Shown: piece by piece, positions 1-9,720 of the stretch | Position numbering within the stretch: position 1 is the stretch's first letter | Layout of the letters: every line of letters begins with the position of its first letter | Assembly (NCBI RefSeq): GCF_004355185.1 | Contig: NZ_CP037922.1 | Location: 1,612,001-1,676,000, forward strand | Origin: Hymenobacter radiodurans | Lineage (GTDB): Bacteria; Bacteroidota; Bacteroidia; Cytophagales; Hymenobacteraceae | DNA length: 64,000 bases | Direction of reading: 5' to 3' | The notes under the pieces: model-generated | Told to the model about the DNA's origin: nothing | Databases searched by the model: none | The model's input: only the letters and a program-made list of their open reading frames with translations | Translations under genes and position numbers: made by a program

Positions 1-155
1 CGGCACACCGACTGTTTGATGTTGTTTTTCAACGGGCTATTCGGGCTGGGGGGCTTTTTGTCGGTGGTATAGGCGCTGGCCATGCCCAGGGTGCCCACGG
101 CGGCAGTGCTGGTGAGGAGACCTTTCAGGGCAGTTCTTCGGTTCCAGGTGGCCAT
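1..155 (-). CDS. TIM-barrel sugar isomerase (hydroxypyruvate isomerase-like), N-terminal part only
   Basis: Only the first 51 codons lie in the window; the gene runs off the left edge. The N-terminus begins MATWNRRTALKGLL and continues with an Ala/Gly-rich stretch, which is a twin-arginine (Tat) signal with the RR pair at residues 6-7. The mature part begins with LKNNIKQSVC, which resembles the start of the barrel in exported hydroxypyruvate-isomerase-like proteins of Bacteroidota. The start codon is 8 bases after the stop of the upstream MFS permease, so the two are almost certainly cotranscribed. A copy of the dispersed G6 motif lies at 48-53, read here as KKPP. The Tat signal is seen directly; the enzyme family is inferred from a short stretch and from the neighbouring sugar genes. 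Confidence 0.6.
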   Translation of the reverse strand, partial: MATWNRRTALKGLLTSTAAVGTLGMASAYTTDKKPPSPNSPLKNNIKQSVC

Positions 156-163
156 GCTGTCAG

Positions 164-1417
<1,254 letters not shown>

Positions 1418-1492
1418 AGCTGGGAAGGGTTTCGGTGTCGTTAAGAAAGGAAGCTGTTTATGATTTATGCGCTCAACTGCGTAATACAGGCG

Positions 1493-1586
1493 GTCATGCA
1501 GAGGCGGAGCCGAAGCATCTCGCGTGCTGATGTGAGGTCACTAACCTTACTAAACACGCGAGATGCTTCGCTCCGCTCTGCATGAC
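1493..1586. repeat. REP-like palindromic repeat, copy 1
   Basis: An imperfect inverted repeat with arms of about 32 bases. The outer ends are GTCATGCAGAG and CTCTGCATGAC, and the inner arm parts are GAAGCATCTCGCGTG and its complement. The left arm has two extra bases compared with the right arm. The loop is about 28 bases and unrelated to those of the other copies. Three further copies lie at 14982-15068, 41662-41750 and 51188-51287, all between genes. No transposase gene is nearby. Confidence 0.85.
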
Positions 1587-1664
1587 GGTTGGTTTATTAC
1601 ACATTAGCACTTAAAACATCAGCGCATCAGATGTTGCGCTCAGAATGACCGCCTCAATTTTGTC

Positions 1665-2134
1665 TTACTTCAGTGTGAGAATGTAGCGGGCCATTTCCTC
1701 CGCGTCGGCTACCGATATAGCGGGATGGGGCGTCATGGCGATATCGCCCCAGTTGCCTTTGCCGCCGGTAATAATTTTGCCCCCCAGCATCTTAATGTTG
1801 GCTTCCGTAGCCGGATATTTCTGGGCAACGGCCTGATAGGAAGGGCCCAGGAGCTTCTCGTTTACGCGGTGGCAGGTGGCGCAGTCGCTGCCTTCCATTA
1901 GCTTGGCGCCCTTGGCCAGCGCCCCACCAGTTGGCGTAGTTCCAATTTTGGTGACATTGGTATCAACCTGAGGCTGACGAGCCACGGCGCTCATATTGGC
2001 ACCCGTGGTGCTGTCGCCATTCATGGTTTCTTCGGGTTCCGCCAGCGTATATTTCTCCTGGGGGCTTTATTTGACTCGGAGCTACAGGCAGCTAAAAAAG
2101 CGAAGGAGCTAAGGAGCAGAAGGGCTTTTTTCAT
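1665..2134 (-). CDS. c-type cytochrome lipoprotein, interrupted by an apparent -1 frameshift
   Basis: The C-terminal 119 codons encode a class I cytochrome c domain with the haem motif CATCH and a distal Met in IAMTPHP, ending in ADAEEMARYILTLK. No good start exists in that frame. Upstream, in another frame, an ATG at 2134 opens a lipoprotein signal peptide (MKKALLLLSSFAFLAAC, lipobox LAAC) that runs into a stop after about 37 codons. The frames join at a run of five G (2060-2064; C on the coding strand). Adding one C gives a continuous lipoprotein reading KAPQEKYTLAEPEE into the cytochrome. The protein probably accepts electrons from the GMC dehydrogenase in the periplasm. It lies 17 bases after the TIM-barrel gene and ends the main operon. 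The break may be a sequencing error. Confidence 0.8.
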
Positions 2135-2151
2135 AGTGCGAAAGGAGAATA

Positions 2152-3204
2152 TTAAAGGCCCAGAAGGCTTTTGTTGTGAGCTTCATCGGTGCCGGCCGAC
2201 GCAAAATCATCGAAGGCTTTGTCGGTGACGTGGATGATATGGTCGCGGATGAAGGTAGCACCTTCACGGGCGCCGTCTTCGGAATTTTTCAGCGCGCATT
2301 CCCACTCCAGTACGGCCCAGCCGGGGAAGTCGTATTGGGCCATTTTGCTGAAAATAGCCTTGAAGTCCACCTGTCCATCGCCGAGGGAGCGGAAGCGGCC
2401 TGCCCGGTCTACCCAGCTTTGGTAGCCCCCGTACACGCCCTGCCGGCCCGAGGGGTTAAACTCCGCATCCTTCACGTGGAAGGCTCGGATTCGCTCGTGG
2501 TAGATATCGATGTACTCCAGGTAATCAAGGCATTGGATTACAAAGTGGGAAGGGTCGTAGAGCAGGCAGGCGCGCGGATGGTGCTTCACTTTGTCGAGGA
2601 ACATCTCGTAGCTAATGCCGTCGTGTAGGTCCTCGCCAGGGTGAATTTCGTAGCATACATCGACCCCGCACTCGTCGAAGGTTTGCAGGATAGGTAGCCA
2701 GCGGCGAGCCAACTCGTCGAAGCCAGTATCGACCAAGCCAGCGGGGCGCTGGGGCCAGGGATACACCATCGGCCAGAGCAATGCTCCGCTAAACGTGGCG
2801 TGAGCCGTCAGGCCCAGATTCTGCGAGGCTTTGGCGGCGTACTTAAGCTGCTGCACTGCCCATTCTTGCCGGGCTTTGGGGTTGCCGCGCACAGATTCGG
2901 GCGCGAAACCATCAAACAGCGAGTCGTACACCGGATTTACAGCGACTAGTTGGCCCTGCAAGTGCGTGGATAGCTCCGTGATTTCCAGCCCCGCGGCCTG
3001 CACTGTGCCTTTCACCTCGTCGGCATAGGTCTGGCTTTCGGCGGCTTTTTGCAGATCAATAAAGCGGCTATCCAGAGTCGGGATCTGTACGCCTTTGTAG
3101 CCCAGGCCGCTAGCCCATTCACAGATGGAAGTCAGGCTATTAAACGGCGCCTGATCGGAGATGAATTGCGCCAGGAAAATTGCGGGGCCTTTGATGGTTT
3201 TCAT
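2152..3204 (-). CDS. Sugar phosphate isomerase/epimerase-type TIM-barrel protein
   Basis: A 350-residue cytoplasmic protein with no signal peptide, of the xylose-isomerase-like TIM-barrel (AP_endonuc_2) superfamily. Metal-binding candidates are seen in CYEIHPGEDLHDG, LLYDPSHF, RAFHVKDAEF and AVLEWECAL. These supply the Glu, Asp, His and Glu expected for a divalent-metal sugar epimerase or isomerase. The length and motifs resemble the YcjR-like 3-keto-sugar epimerase group. It starts 6 bases after the Gfo/Idh gene stop, so the two are tightly coupled and may act on successive keto-sugar intermediates. The exact reaction is inferred from context only. Confidence 0.8.
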   Translation of the reverse strand: MKTIKGPAIFLAQFISDQAPFNSLTSICEWASGLGYKGVQIPTLDSRFIDLQKAAESQTYADEVKGTVQAAGLEITELSTHLQGQLVAVNPVYDSLFDGFAPESVRGNPKARQEWAVQQLKYAAKASQNLGLTAHATFSGALLWPMVYPWPQRPAGLVDTGFDELARRWLPILQTFDECGVDVCYEIHPGEDLHDGISYEMFLDKVKHHPRACLLYDPSHFVIQCLDYLEYIDIYHERIRAFHVKDAEFNPSGRQGVYGGYQSWVDRAGRFRSLGDGQVDFKAIFSKMAQYDFPGWAVLEWECALKNSEDGAREGATFIRDHIIHVTDKAFDDFASAGTDEAHNKSLLGL

Positions 3205-3210
3205 GCGCAG

Positions 3211-4362
3211 CTAGACGGTAAACTCAGTCCACTTCTGATCGGAGCGGCCCGAGGCAATGACGTTTTCGATAAAAGCCATTCCCCGCACGCCTTCCTCAAT
3301 GCCAGGATAATCGAGGGCTTCGGGCGGCACCGATTTGCCCCCCAGGTCGGCTTGCAGGCTCAGCGCGAAGTTGCGGTAGAGGTTGGCAAAGGCTTCAAGA
3401 TAGCCTTCCGGGTGTCCGGCCGGCGTGCGGGTATTGTGGCGGGCGTAGGAGCTGACGTAGCTCGCGCCGGTCCGCCGGATTTCCATCGGCCTATCCAGCC
3501 ATTTCACTTGGAGCGTGTTGGCATCTACTTGTTGCCATTCCAAACCGCCTTTGTCGCCATACACGCGCAGGCGCACATTGTTTTCCTCACCCGCCGCCAC
3601 CTGCGTCGCCACCAGCACACCGCTGGCCCCACCCGAAAGACGAAGCAACACGGCCCCATCATCGTCGAGCTTGCGGCCGGGTACAACCGTGTTGATGTCG
3701 GCGCAAAGTTGCGTGACGGATAAGCCCGTCACGTACTCTAACAGGTTGAAGGCGTGGGTGCCAATGTCGCCCATGGCGCCGGCCACGCCGCTGCGGGCGG
3801 GGTCGGTGCGCCAGGCAGCTTGCTTGTTATCGGAGCCTTCCTCGAAGTTGCTCAGCCAGCCCTGCGGATATTCCACGTAGGCTTTGCGCACGGTGCCCAG
3901 GTCGCCAGAAGCTACCAACTGCCGCGCCTCCTTCACCATGGGGTAGCCGGTATAGGTATGCGTGAGGCAGAAACGGCTTTTGCTGGCGGCAGCCACCGCT
4001 TGTAAGTCCTTAGCTTCAGCCAAAGAAAAGGTCATGGGCTTGTCCAGGATGACATGGAAGCCGTTTTCCAGCGCTAGCTTGGCTGGGGCAAAGTGCAGGT
4101 GGTTGGGCGTCACGATGGACAACACTTGCACGCGCTCGTCGGCGGGCAGGGCTTTCTCCCGCTCAATCAATTCCTCGTACGACCCATACACGCGGTCGGC
4201 GGACAAGCCCAGGAGCTGGCCGCTGGCTTTGGAGGTATCGGGGTTGCTGCTGAAGGCGCCGGCTACTAACTCGTAGAGGCCATCCAAGGCGGCGGCGTGC
4301 CGGTGCACGGCGCCAATAAAAGCCCCCTGGCCACCGCCAATCATGCCTAGTCGTAGTTTCAT
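3211..4362 (-). CDS. Gfo/Idh/MocA family NAD(P)-dependent oxidoreductase
   Basis: A cytoplasmic dehydrogenase of about 383 residues. The N-terminus has the Rossmann dinucleotide motif GMIGGGQGAFIG. It is followed by TPNHLHF and DKPMTFS, the family's substrate-side Lys motif (EKP in most members, DKP here). The C-terminal part is the alpha/beta domain with GTHAFNLLEYV supplying the usual catalytic His. An in-frame TTG at 4371 exists, but the ATG at 4362 is the better start. The gene is 18 bases after the subunit 3-like gene and 6 bases before a TIM-barrel gene. In this type of cluster such enzymes interconvert sugars and keto-sugars; the substrate cannot be read from the sequence. Confidence 0.88.
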   Translation of the reverse strand: MKLRLGMIGGGQGAFIGAVHRHAAALDGLYELVAGAFSSNPDTSKASGQLLGLSADRVYGSYEELIEREKALPADERVQVLSIVTPNHLHFAPAKLALENGFHVILDKPMTFSLAEAKDLQAVAAASKSRFCLTHTYTGYPMVKEARQLVASGDLGTVRKAYVEYPQGWLSNFEEGSDNKQAAWRTDPARSGVAGAMGDIGTHAFNLLEYVTGLSVTQLCADINTVVPGRKLDDDGAVLLRLSGGASGVLVATQVAAGEENNVRLRVYGDKGGLEWQQVDANTLQVKWLDRPMEIRRTGASYVSSYARHNTRTPAGHPEGYLEAFANLYRNFALSLQADLGGKSVPPEALDYPGIEEGVRGMAFIENVIASGRSDQKWTEFTV

Positions 4363-4380
4363 GCCGTCCAAGGTCGCAGA

Positions 4381-4995
4381 TTAAGTGGTGGCCCAGGCTT
4401 TGTCGCCCTTTTTGTAGGGCACGCAGCCTTCGTACTTGCCCGGCACGGGCGAATACCGCAGGGCTTTGGTGCTGCCTACTTCCGAGGTAAAATAGCCGAG
4501 CAAGGTCAGCTCCTTAATCATGCGGAAGTAGTGGTTGGGATCCTCCTTCGTTTTGGTTTTGGCGTAGTTTTTCTGTTCCGCGTCGAGGGCCGTGAGCAGA
4601 GCCGTGCGCTGGGCGGCGTCAGAGGCCAGAAAGCCTTTGCCGTTCTTCTTTTTGGAAGCTTCTTCCAGCTGATCCAACCCTTTCAGAAAAATCTGCTGAT
4701 CCTTCGGCTTGTAGCAGTCGCGGACCATTACAGCCATAAAACCGCCCACGTCGGCGGCTTTGGCGCCGGGCGAAGAAGTAGTTGGCAGAATAGTGTCGCC
4801 TACCTCATTCAAATAAGCGATTTGCTCCTGATTGAGAACGGGCTTCAGTTCCTTAGCCGCTGGGGGGCTTTTTTTGGCGGTTTTGGCTTCCTTTTCCTGG
4901 CTCGGGGAGGAGCAGCCGGTGAGGAAATAATCGGCGCCGATGATAGTGCCACCCATGATGAGGGCTACTCGGCCTAGTGCGTCTCTTCTGTTCAT
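4381..4995 (-). CDS. Gluconate 2-dehydrogenase subunit 3-like Tat lipoprotein
   Basis: A 204-residue protein starting MNRRDALGRVALIMGGTIIG and reaching FLTGCSS. It combines a twin-arginine pair with a lipobox (LTGC), so it is a Tat-exported lipoprotein. A low-complexity linker rich in Lys, Ala, Glu and Pro follows. The body (LNEVGDTILPTTSSPGAKAADVG and MVRDCY) matches the small subunit of membrane-bound gluconate and related GMC dehydrogenases. That subunit carries or escorts the flavoprotein across the membrane. It is 18 bases downstream of the GMC gene. A G6 motif copy at 4862-4867 encodes part of the Pro-rich linker. Confidence 0.88.
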   Translation of the reverse strand: MNRRDALGRVALIMGGTIIGADYFLTGCSSPSQEKEAKTAKKSPPAAKELKPVLNQEQIAYLNEVGDTILPTTSSPGAKAADVGGFMAVMVRDCYKPKDQQIFLKGLDQLEEASKKKNGKGFLASDAAQRTALLTALDAEQKNYAKTKTKEDPNHYFRMIKELTLLGYFTSEVGSTKALRYSPVPGKYEGCVPYKKGDKAWATT

Positions 4996-5013
4996 AATGC
5001 TGCCGAGTAAGAA

Positions 5014-6690
5014 TTAGATATTCTGCTTTTTCAACTCGCTTACCGCATGATCCACCGCCCGAGCAGTCAGGGCCATGTACGTCAGCGACGGGTTCTGGCA
5101 GGCCGCCGAGGTCATGGCCGCACCGTCGGTCACGTACACGTTGGGGGCGTCCCACACCTGGTTGTGCTGGTTGAGTACGGAGGTTTTGGGGTCGCGGCCC
5201 ATGCGGGCGGTGCCCATCTCGTGGATGCCGCCGCCTAGGGTGTAGCCGTTGTTGTAGGTGTTCACATTTTTCAGGCCCGCTTTTTCCAGCATCTCCTTGG
5301 CATCCTGCATCATATCGATGCGCATTTTCTGCTCATTTTCGCGAATAGTGGCGTCGATGGCTAGCACTGGCAGGCCCCACTTATCTTTTTTGGTTTTGTC
5401 GAGGTAAGTGCGGTTGTCGTGGTAGGGAAGGGTTTCGCCAAAGCCAGTCAGGCCCATAGTCCACTTGCCGGGCTCGGTGAGAGCATCCTTGAAGTCGCCA
5501 CCAATGTTCATTTCCGCAATTTCCCGGCTCCAGCCTTCCCGGCCGGCACCGCCCTGGTAGCCAAAGCCGCGGATGTAGTCGCGCTTGTCGCCAAACAGAT
5601 TGCGGTAGCGCGGAATGTAAATACCATTGGCCCGGCGCCCGTACACGTACTTATCGTCGTAGCCCTCGGCCTCGCCGCTGGCACCCGCCCGGAAGTGATG
5701 GTCCATCAGGTTGTGGCCCAGCTCCCCGCTGCTGCTGCCCAGGCCCTCGGGCCACACGTCGGTGGCCGAGTTCATCAGCACCCAGGCCGAGTTCAGGGCC
5801 GAGGCGTTCAGGAAGATGATTTTGGCGAAGTACTCGTAGGTCTCGTTGGTTTCCGCGTCGAGCACTTCTACGCCTTTGGCCCGCTTGGTATCCTTGTCGT
5901 AGAGAATTTTGGTGACGATGGAAAACGGCCGCAGCGTGAGGTTGCCAGTGGCCACAGCCGCGGGCAAACTCGCCGACTGCGTGCTGAAATAAGCCCCGAA
6001 TGGGCAGCCCAGCCAGCACTTATTGCGGTACTGGCAGGCCACGCGGTTATTATGCCCCACCGTAATGTTAGCCGTGCGGCCAATGACCATGTGGCGGTCC
6101 TTGAAGTTTTTCCGAATGCGAGCCGCCACGTCCTTCTCCACGCAGTTCATCTCCATGGGGGGCATAAATTCGCCGTCCGGGAGCTGAGGCAGGCCGTCGC
6201 GGTTGCCGCTGATGCCGGCAAATTTCTCCACCCGGCTGTACCACGGCGCCAGATCCTTGTAGCGAATAGGCCAGTCCACGGCAATGCCATCCTTGGCATT
6301 GGCCTCGAAGTCGTAGTCGCTCAGGCGGTACGACTGCCGGCCCCACATCAACGAGCGCCCGCCTACTTGGTAGCCCCGAAACCAGTCGAAGGGCTTCACC
6401 TCTACGTAGGGGCTTTCCTTCTCCTTCACCCAGAAGTCCAGATTCTGCTCGTTCAGCGTGTAGTCGCGGCTCAGAACAGGGTAATCCTCAATCATCTGCT
6501 GGGTTTTGCCCCCCCGATGCGGATATTCCCACGGCGCCTTATTGGCGTTCACGTAGTCCTTAATGTGTTCTACGTTGCGGCCGCGCTCTAGCATGATGGT
6601 CTTCAGGCCTTTCTCGGTCAACTCTTTGGCGGCCATGCCGCCCGAAATACCTGATCCGATGACAATGGCATCGTAGGTGTTCTTTTCCAT
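5014..6690 (-). CDS. GMC family oxidoreductase (FAD-dependent sugar dehydrogenase)
   Basis: A 558-residue flavoprotein. The FAD-binding Rossmann motif is at the N-terminus (AIVIGSGISGGMAAKELTEKG, then MLERGR). A GMC C-terminal domain carries GGGIHEMGTARMG and NPSLTYMALTARA, with His and Asn as catalytic candidates. A Cys-containing insert (CQYRNKCWLGCPFGAYFST) is typical of the gluconate/fructose/glucoside dehydrogenase large subunit. It has no signal peptide and is expected to be carried out by the Tat signal of its partner encoded next. In context it probably oxidises C3 of glycosides or a related sugar carbon and passes electrons to the cytochrome c of the same operon. The substrate is inferred. 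Confidence 0.9.
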   Translation of the reverse strand: MEKNTYDAIVIGSGISGGMAAKELTEKGLKTIMLERGRNVEHIKDYVNANKAPWEYPHRGGKTQQMIEDYPVLSRDYTLNEQNLDFWVKEKESPYVEVKPFDWFRGYQVGGRSLMWGRQSYRLSDYDFEANAKDGIAVDWPIRYKDLAPWYSRVEKFAGISGNRDGLPQLPDGEFMPPMEMNCVEKDVAARIRKNFKDRHMVIGRTANITVGHNNRVACQYRNKCWLGCPFGAYFSTQSASLPAAVATGNLTLRPFSIVTKILYDKDTKRAKGVEVLDAETNETYEYFAKIIFLNASALNSAWVLMNSATDVWPEGLGSSSGELGHNLMDHHFRAGASGEAEGYDDKYVYGRRANGIYIPRYRNLFGDKRDYIRGFGYQGGAGREGWSREIAEMNIGGDFKDALTEPGKWTMGLTGFGETLPYHDNRTYLDKTKKDKWGLPVLAIDATIRENEQKMRIDMMQDAKEMLEKAGLKNVNTYNNGYTLGGGIHEMGTARMGRDPKTSVLNQHNQVWDAPNVYVTDGAAMTSAACQNPSLTYMALTARAVDHAVSELKKQNI

Positions 6691-6733
6691 AAGGGGTGGG
6701 GTAAGGATAATGGAAGCGAGAGTCCGAGGCGGA

Positions 6734-7618
6734 CTACACTAAAGTGCGCTTGATGTGCGTGATGCTTTTCTGGATGCTGTCGAAGGGTGAGCCGGGCGTT
6801 TGGTCCTGCTCTACAAAGTAGTATTTCAGGCCCGACTTACTGGCCTGAGCAAAGATTTTTTTGAAGTCGATAGTGCCGCTACCTACCTCCGTAAAGTTCT
6901 TTTTGGGTGTGTTATCCATGTCCTTCACGTGCCAGAGTGGGAACCGGCCGGGGTGCTGCTGAAATAGCGCAACGGGGTCTTTGCCGGCTTTCACGGTCCA
7001 GTACAGGTCTAGCTCCATCTTCACCAGTTCCTTATCCGTGCTGCTCAACAGCAAATCGTAGGGCGTTTTGCCGTTCTGGGGGGCAAATTCGAAGTCGTGG
7101 TTGTGGTAGCACATCTGGATGCCCGCTTTCTTGGCCCTTTCACCGGCTTTGTTAAGCTGATCGGCCACGTACTTATACTTATCGAGGCCACCGCGCTCGG
7201 CTTCCGATAGGTAAGCGCACACCATATACTTGATACCAACCTGAGCGGCATCGTCCACGGCTTTGTCCCAGCCGTGCAGCATGGTGCCCTGCACCGGCTG
7301 ACCTTTTTCCTGCTCTTCTCCCAACCGGTAATGGCTGCTAGGCATGATCAGGCCATTCTGCTTGAGCACGCCGGCAAAAGCCGCGGGCGTCATGCCGTAG
7401 AATTTCTGGCTGCCCGTGTAGGTAGCGCCCTCCATCGAGTTGTAACCCAACTTGGCCACGCGGGCTAGCGTGCCCGCCGGATCCTTTTGCATCGCATCGC
7501 GCACGGTGTATAGCTGAAGCCCGATATACGATTTGGGTGCGGCCAGCAATGCAGGTGAAACAAGCGCACCAGCCGATAGCAGCGCAGCGGACTTCACAAA
7601 GGAACGGCGAGAGGTCAT
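6734..7618 (-). CDS. Tat-exported sugar phosphate isomerase/epimerase-like TIM-barrel protein
   Basis: 294 residues from the ATG at 7618, which places a clean Tat signal MTSRRSFVKSAALLSAG at the N-terminus; the open frame extends further upstream but without a plausible start. The mature protein opens IGLQLYTVRD, a hallmark of the exported TIM-barrel group in Bacteroidota. Metal-site candidates appear in YHNHDFEF, MELDLYW, LWHVKDM and YFVEQDQ. First gene of the leftward operon, 43 bases before the GMC gene. It probably handles a periplasmic keto-sugar, for example as an isomerase or lyase. The reaction is not known. Confidence 0.85.
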   Translation of the reverse strand: MTSRRSFVKSAALLSAGALVSPALLAAPKSYIGLQLYTVRDAMQKDPAGTLARVAKLGYNSMEGATYTGSQKFYGMTPAAFAGVLKQNGLIMPSSHYRLGEEQEKGQPVQGTMLHGWDKAVDDAAQVGIKYMVCAYLSEAERGGLDKYKYVADQLNKAGERAKKAGIQMCYHNHDFEFAPQNGKTPYDLLLSSTDKELVKMELDLYWTVKAGKDPVALFQQHPGRFPLWHVKDMDNTPKKNFTEVGSGTIDFKKIFAQASKSGLKYYFVEQDQTPGSPFDSIQKSITHIKRTLV

Positions 7619-7688
7619 AAAGAGAAGTTGGTGGGAAGGAGAGAAATCGTGTGGTCTTATTTGAGCAATAGGCAACAAGTAACCGGAG

Positions 7689-7706
7689 ACTGACACACCA
7701 GTGTCA
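7689..7706. promoter_or_regulatory. Perfect palindrome, possible operator
   Basis: CTGACAC and GTGTCAG flank a 4-base centre (ACCA). The site lies about 70 bases upstream of the first codon of the sugar-oxidation operon, a position suited to a dimeric repressor or activator. No regulator gene is adjacent in the window, so function is inferred only. Confidence 0.35.
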
Positions 7707-8146
7707 GGTACTCACGCTGCTGCTTATTCAGAGCTGGTTGGCAAGGAAAAAAGCCTTACCGTAGAAGTACAGTTCACTAATTTATCCTTCCTTTTTCTGG
7801 TAATGCAAGCTTTTTCCAAGGAAAGATAGAACGCTGCTGCTTATTCCTACCCAAGCTAAACCGCTTAGTGCACAACCCTAAAACCTTGTTTCTTCGGATT
7901 TGGGGGCTTTTTGTTGATTTTTTGCTGATAAAAACACACGGATAAAAAACAAGTGAGGCGCTTGCTTCACGGAAAAGGTTTTTGTGCACACAAGCGCGTT
8001 GGCTGGCTTCTAGAGTGTTGTGTTGGGGCTTGAGATTACTCCTACGGTAGGCTATAAATTCAACCCGAATACAGGCGTTTTCTACCATACCAAGCAGGGG
8101 ATATTACAGAGACATATACTGCCAGCCGCTACCCTTTGCATAAAGA

Positions 8147-8193
8147 CAATGGTCCCAACAGCGCAGCAGTTTGCTGCGCTGTTGGGACCATTG
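8147..8193. terminator. Perfect 22-bp hairpin downstream of the Bcr-type MFS gene
   Basis: Two 22-base arms (CAATGGTCCCAACAGCGCAG plus CA, and the complement) enclose a 3-base loop GTT. The hairpin lies 36 bases beyond the stop of the leftward MFS gene. It lacks a strong T run on either side, so it may act as a transcript 3' end stabiliser rather than a classic intrinsic terminator. Confidence 0.65.
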
Positions 8194-8228
8194 CCAAATT
8201 CTAACTAAGAGTGCTTGCTTGTAGACTG

Positions 8229-9458
8229 CTAGTGCACCGGCTCCGCCATCTGATCAGTGGATACATTCACTTGCTCAGTAATCTGCCGGCGGCCGGTGAG
8301 TAGCAGCACTAAAGCCACCACCGATGTGACGGCCATGATAGCCACCATGGGAACTGCCGTGCCGTTGCTGAAAACACTGACCGCCATAGATGCCAACGCG
8401 CCCATCGCCATCCGAATGGCGCCCATCAGAGCTGAGGCGCTTCCGGCGGTGCGGGAAAAAGGAGCTAACGAAAGCGCGGCAGTGTTAGGACTACTAAAGC
8501 CGAGGCAGCATAGGAAAATAAACAGCAAGGCAATCGTGCCATAAAGGCCAATCCAGCCCCCGCTGATCAGCACCAGAAAAACCACGCCGGTCAGCACCTG
8601 ACAGATCAGGGCAGCATACACCAGTTGCTCATTCTGATAATGCCGCAGCATGTAACTATTTACCTGACTGGCGCCAATCAAACCTACCGACAGGAAGGCG
8701 AAAATCCAGCCGTAGACCTCGCCACTTACCCCAAAAATCTCCATAAACACCAGCGGTGAACCGGCTACGTAAGCGAAGAGACCGCAGAAGGACATAGCGC
8801 CGGTAAACGTGTAGGTATAAAACTGCGGCTCGCGCAGCACCGACCAGAAATTAGCCAAAATAGGCTTGGGCTTTAATGACATAGTCGTGTCGGGCTCATA
8901 GCTTTCGGGCAACCAGAGAAAGGTGGCAATCAGCAGCAGCAAGCCCATTGCGCCCAGCACGATAAACACGCCGTGCCACCCGAAGGCTGCCGTTACATAA
9001 CTACCGGCGGTGGGGGCAATCATGGGCGAAAGGCCAATCACGAGCATTATCAGGGCAAATACTTTCGCACTGTCTTTCACTGGGAACAGGTCGCGTATCA
9101 TCGCCACGGAAGCAACCCCCGCGGCGCAGCTACCAATGGCCTGTATCAGGCGCAATACGATAAGTCCGTCGATGGTCTGAATCATGGCGCAGCCGATAGA
9201 GGCCAGCACGTACACAGCTAGCCCCACATACAGCGGCTTTTTGCGTCCAAACCGGTCGAGCAGCGGCCCATACAGTAGCTGGCCTGCCGAGATACCGACG
9301 AAGAAGCTGGATAAGGACAAGGTAACGCGGGCTGCCGTGGTATTCAGGTCTTCGGCAATGGCCGGAAAGCCCGGCAGATACATATCGATGGAAAATGGTC
9401 CGAGAGCTGATAGGCTTCCCAGAATCAGAATCAGAAAAAAGTACTGTTGCTTTGACAT
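8229..9458 (-). CDS. Bcr/CflA family multidrug MFS transporter
   Basis: A 409-residue, twelve-segment inner-membrane transporter. The opening LGSLSALGPFSIDMYLPGFP is the signature of the Bcr/CflA drug:H+ antiporter group. The MFS loop motif appears as GPLLDRFGRKKPL, and the second-half motif as AMIRDLFPVKDSAK after a TM segment. Proteins of this group export bicyclomycin, chloramphenicol or similar compounds. It is a single-gene unit with a hairpin at its 3' end. The drug specificity cannot be predicted. Confidence 0.88.
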   Translation of the reverse strand: MSKQQYFFLILILGSLSALGPFSIDMYLPGFPAIAEDLNTTAARVTLSLSSFFVGISAGQLLYGPLLDRFGRKKPLYVGLAVYVLASIGCAMIQTIDGLIVLRLIQAIGSCAAGVASVAMIRDLFPVKDSAKVFALIMLVIGLSPMIAPTAGSYVTAAFGWHGVFIVLGAMGLLLLIATFLWLPESYEPDTTMSLKPKPILANFWSVLREPQFYTYTFTGAMSFCGLFAYVAGSPLVFMEIFGVSGEVYGWIFAFLSVGLIGASQVNSYMLRHYQNEQLVYAALICQVLTGVVFLVLISGGWIGLYGTIALLFIFLCCLGFSSPNTAALSLAPFSRTAGSASALMGAIRMAMGALASMAVSVFSNGTAVPMVAIMAVTSVVALVLLLTGRRQITEQVNVSTDQMAEPVH

Positions 9459-9720
9459 AAATGCTACTGGGGGCTTTTTTGCCCCTTATGATTTCACTGA
9501 GGAATACGTGTAGTAAGTAGCCCGGATGGCTTCATGGGGGCCAAAAGTATTCCCCGCTGGAACGCATGGAAAAGTGCAGGCTAGTTTTCGAGGGCGATAC
9601 CACCGACGGATTCGGAATGGCTAAGACGTGTGAACGGCCTGACCGGCTGGATAATTCACCGGAATAAATATTTTAATATAATCCCATTAATTGCTCTTCG
9701 CCCGACTTCTGGGTTAGAAA

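Larger units (their letters stand above)
7619..8228. other. Intergenic region upstream of the sugar-oxidation operon
   Basis: About 610 bases without a convincing gene. An open frame of 103 codons at 7777-8088 (minus) has no recognisable features and a biased composition, so I do not call it. The part next to 7618 must hold the operon promoter. It includes the small palindrome at 7689-7706. The right part holds the long hairpin at 8147-8193. A G5 variant of the dispersed motif lies near 7900. Confidence 0.6.

Noticed and set aside
7777..8088. 103-codon open frame on the minus strand
   Set aside because: No start context, no family features and composition of random frame; lies in a promoter region.
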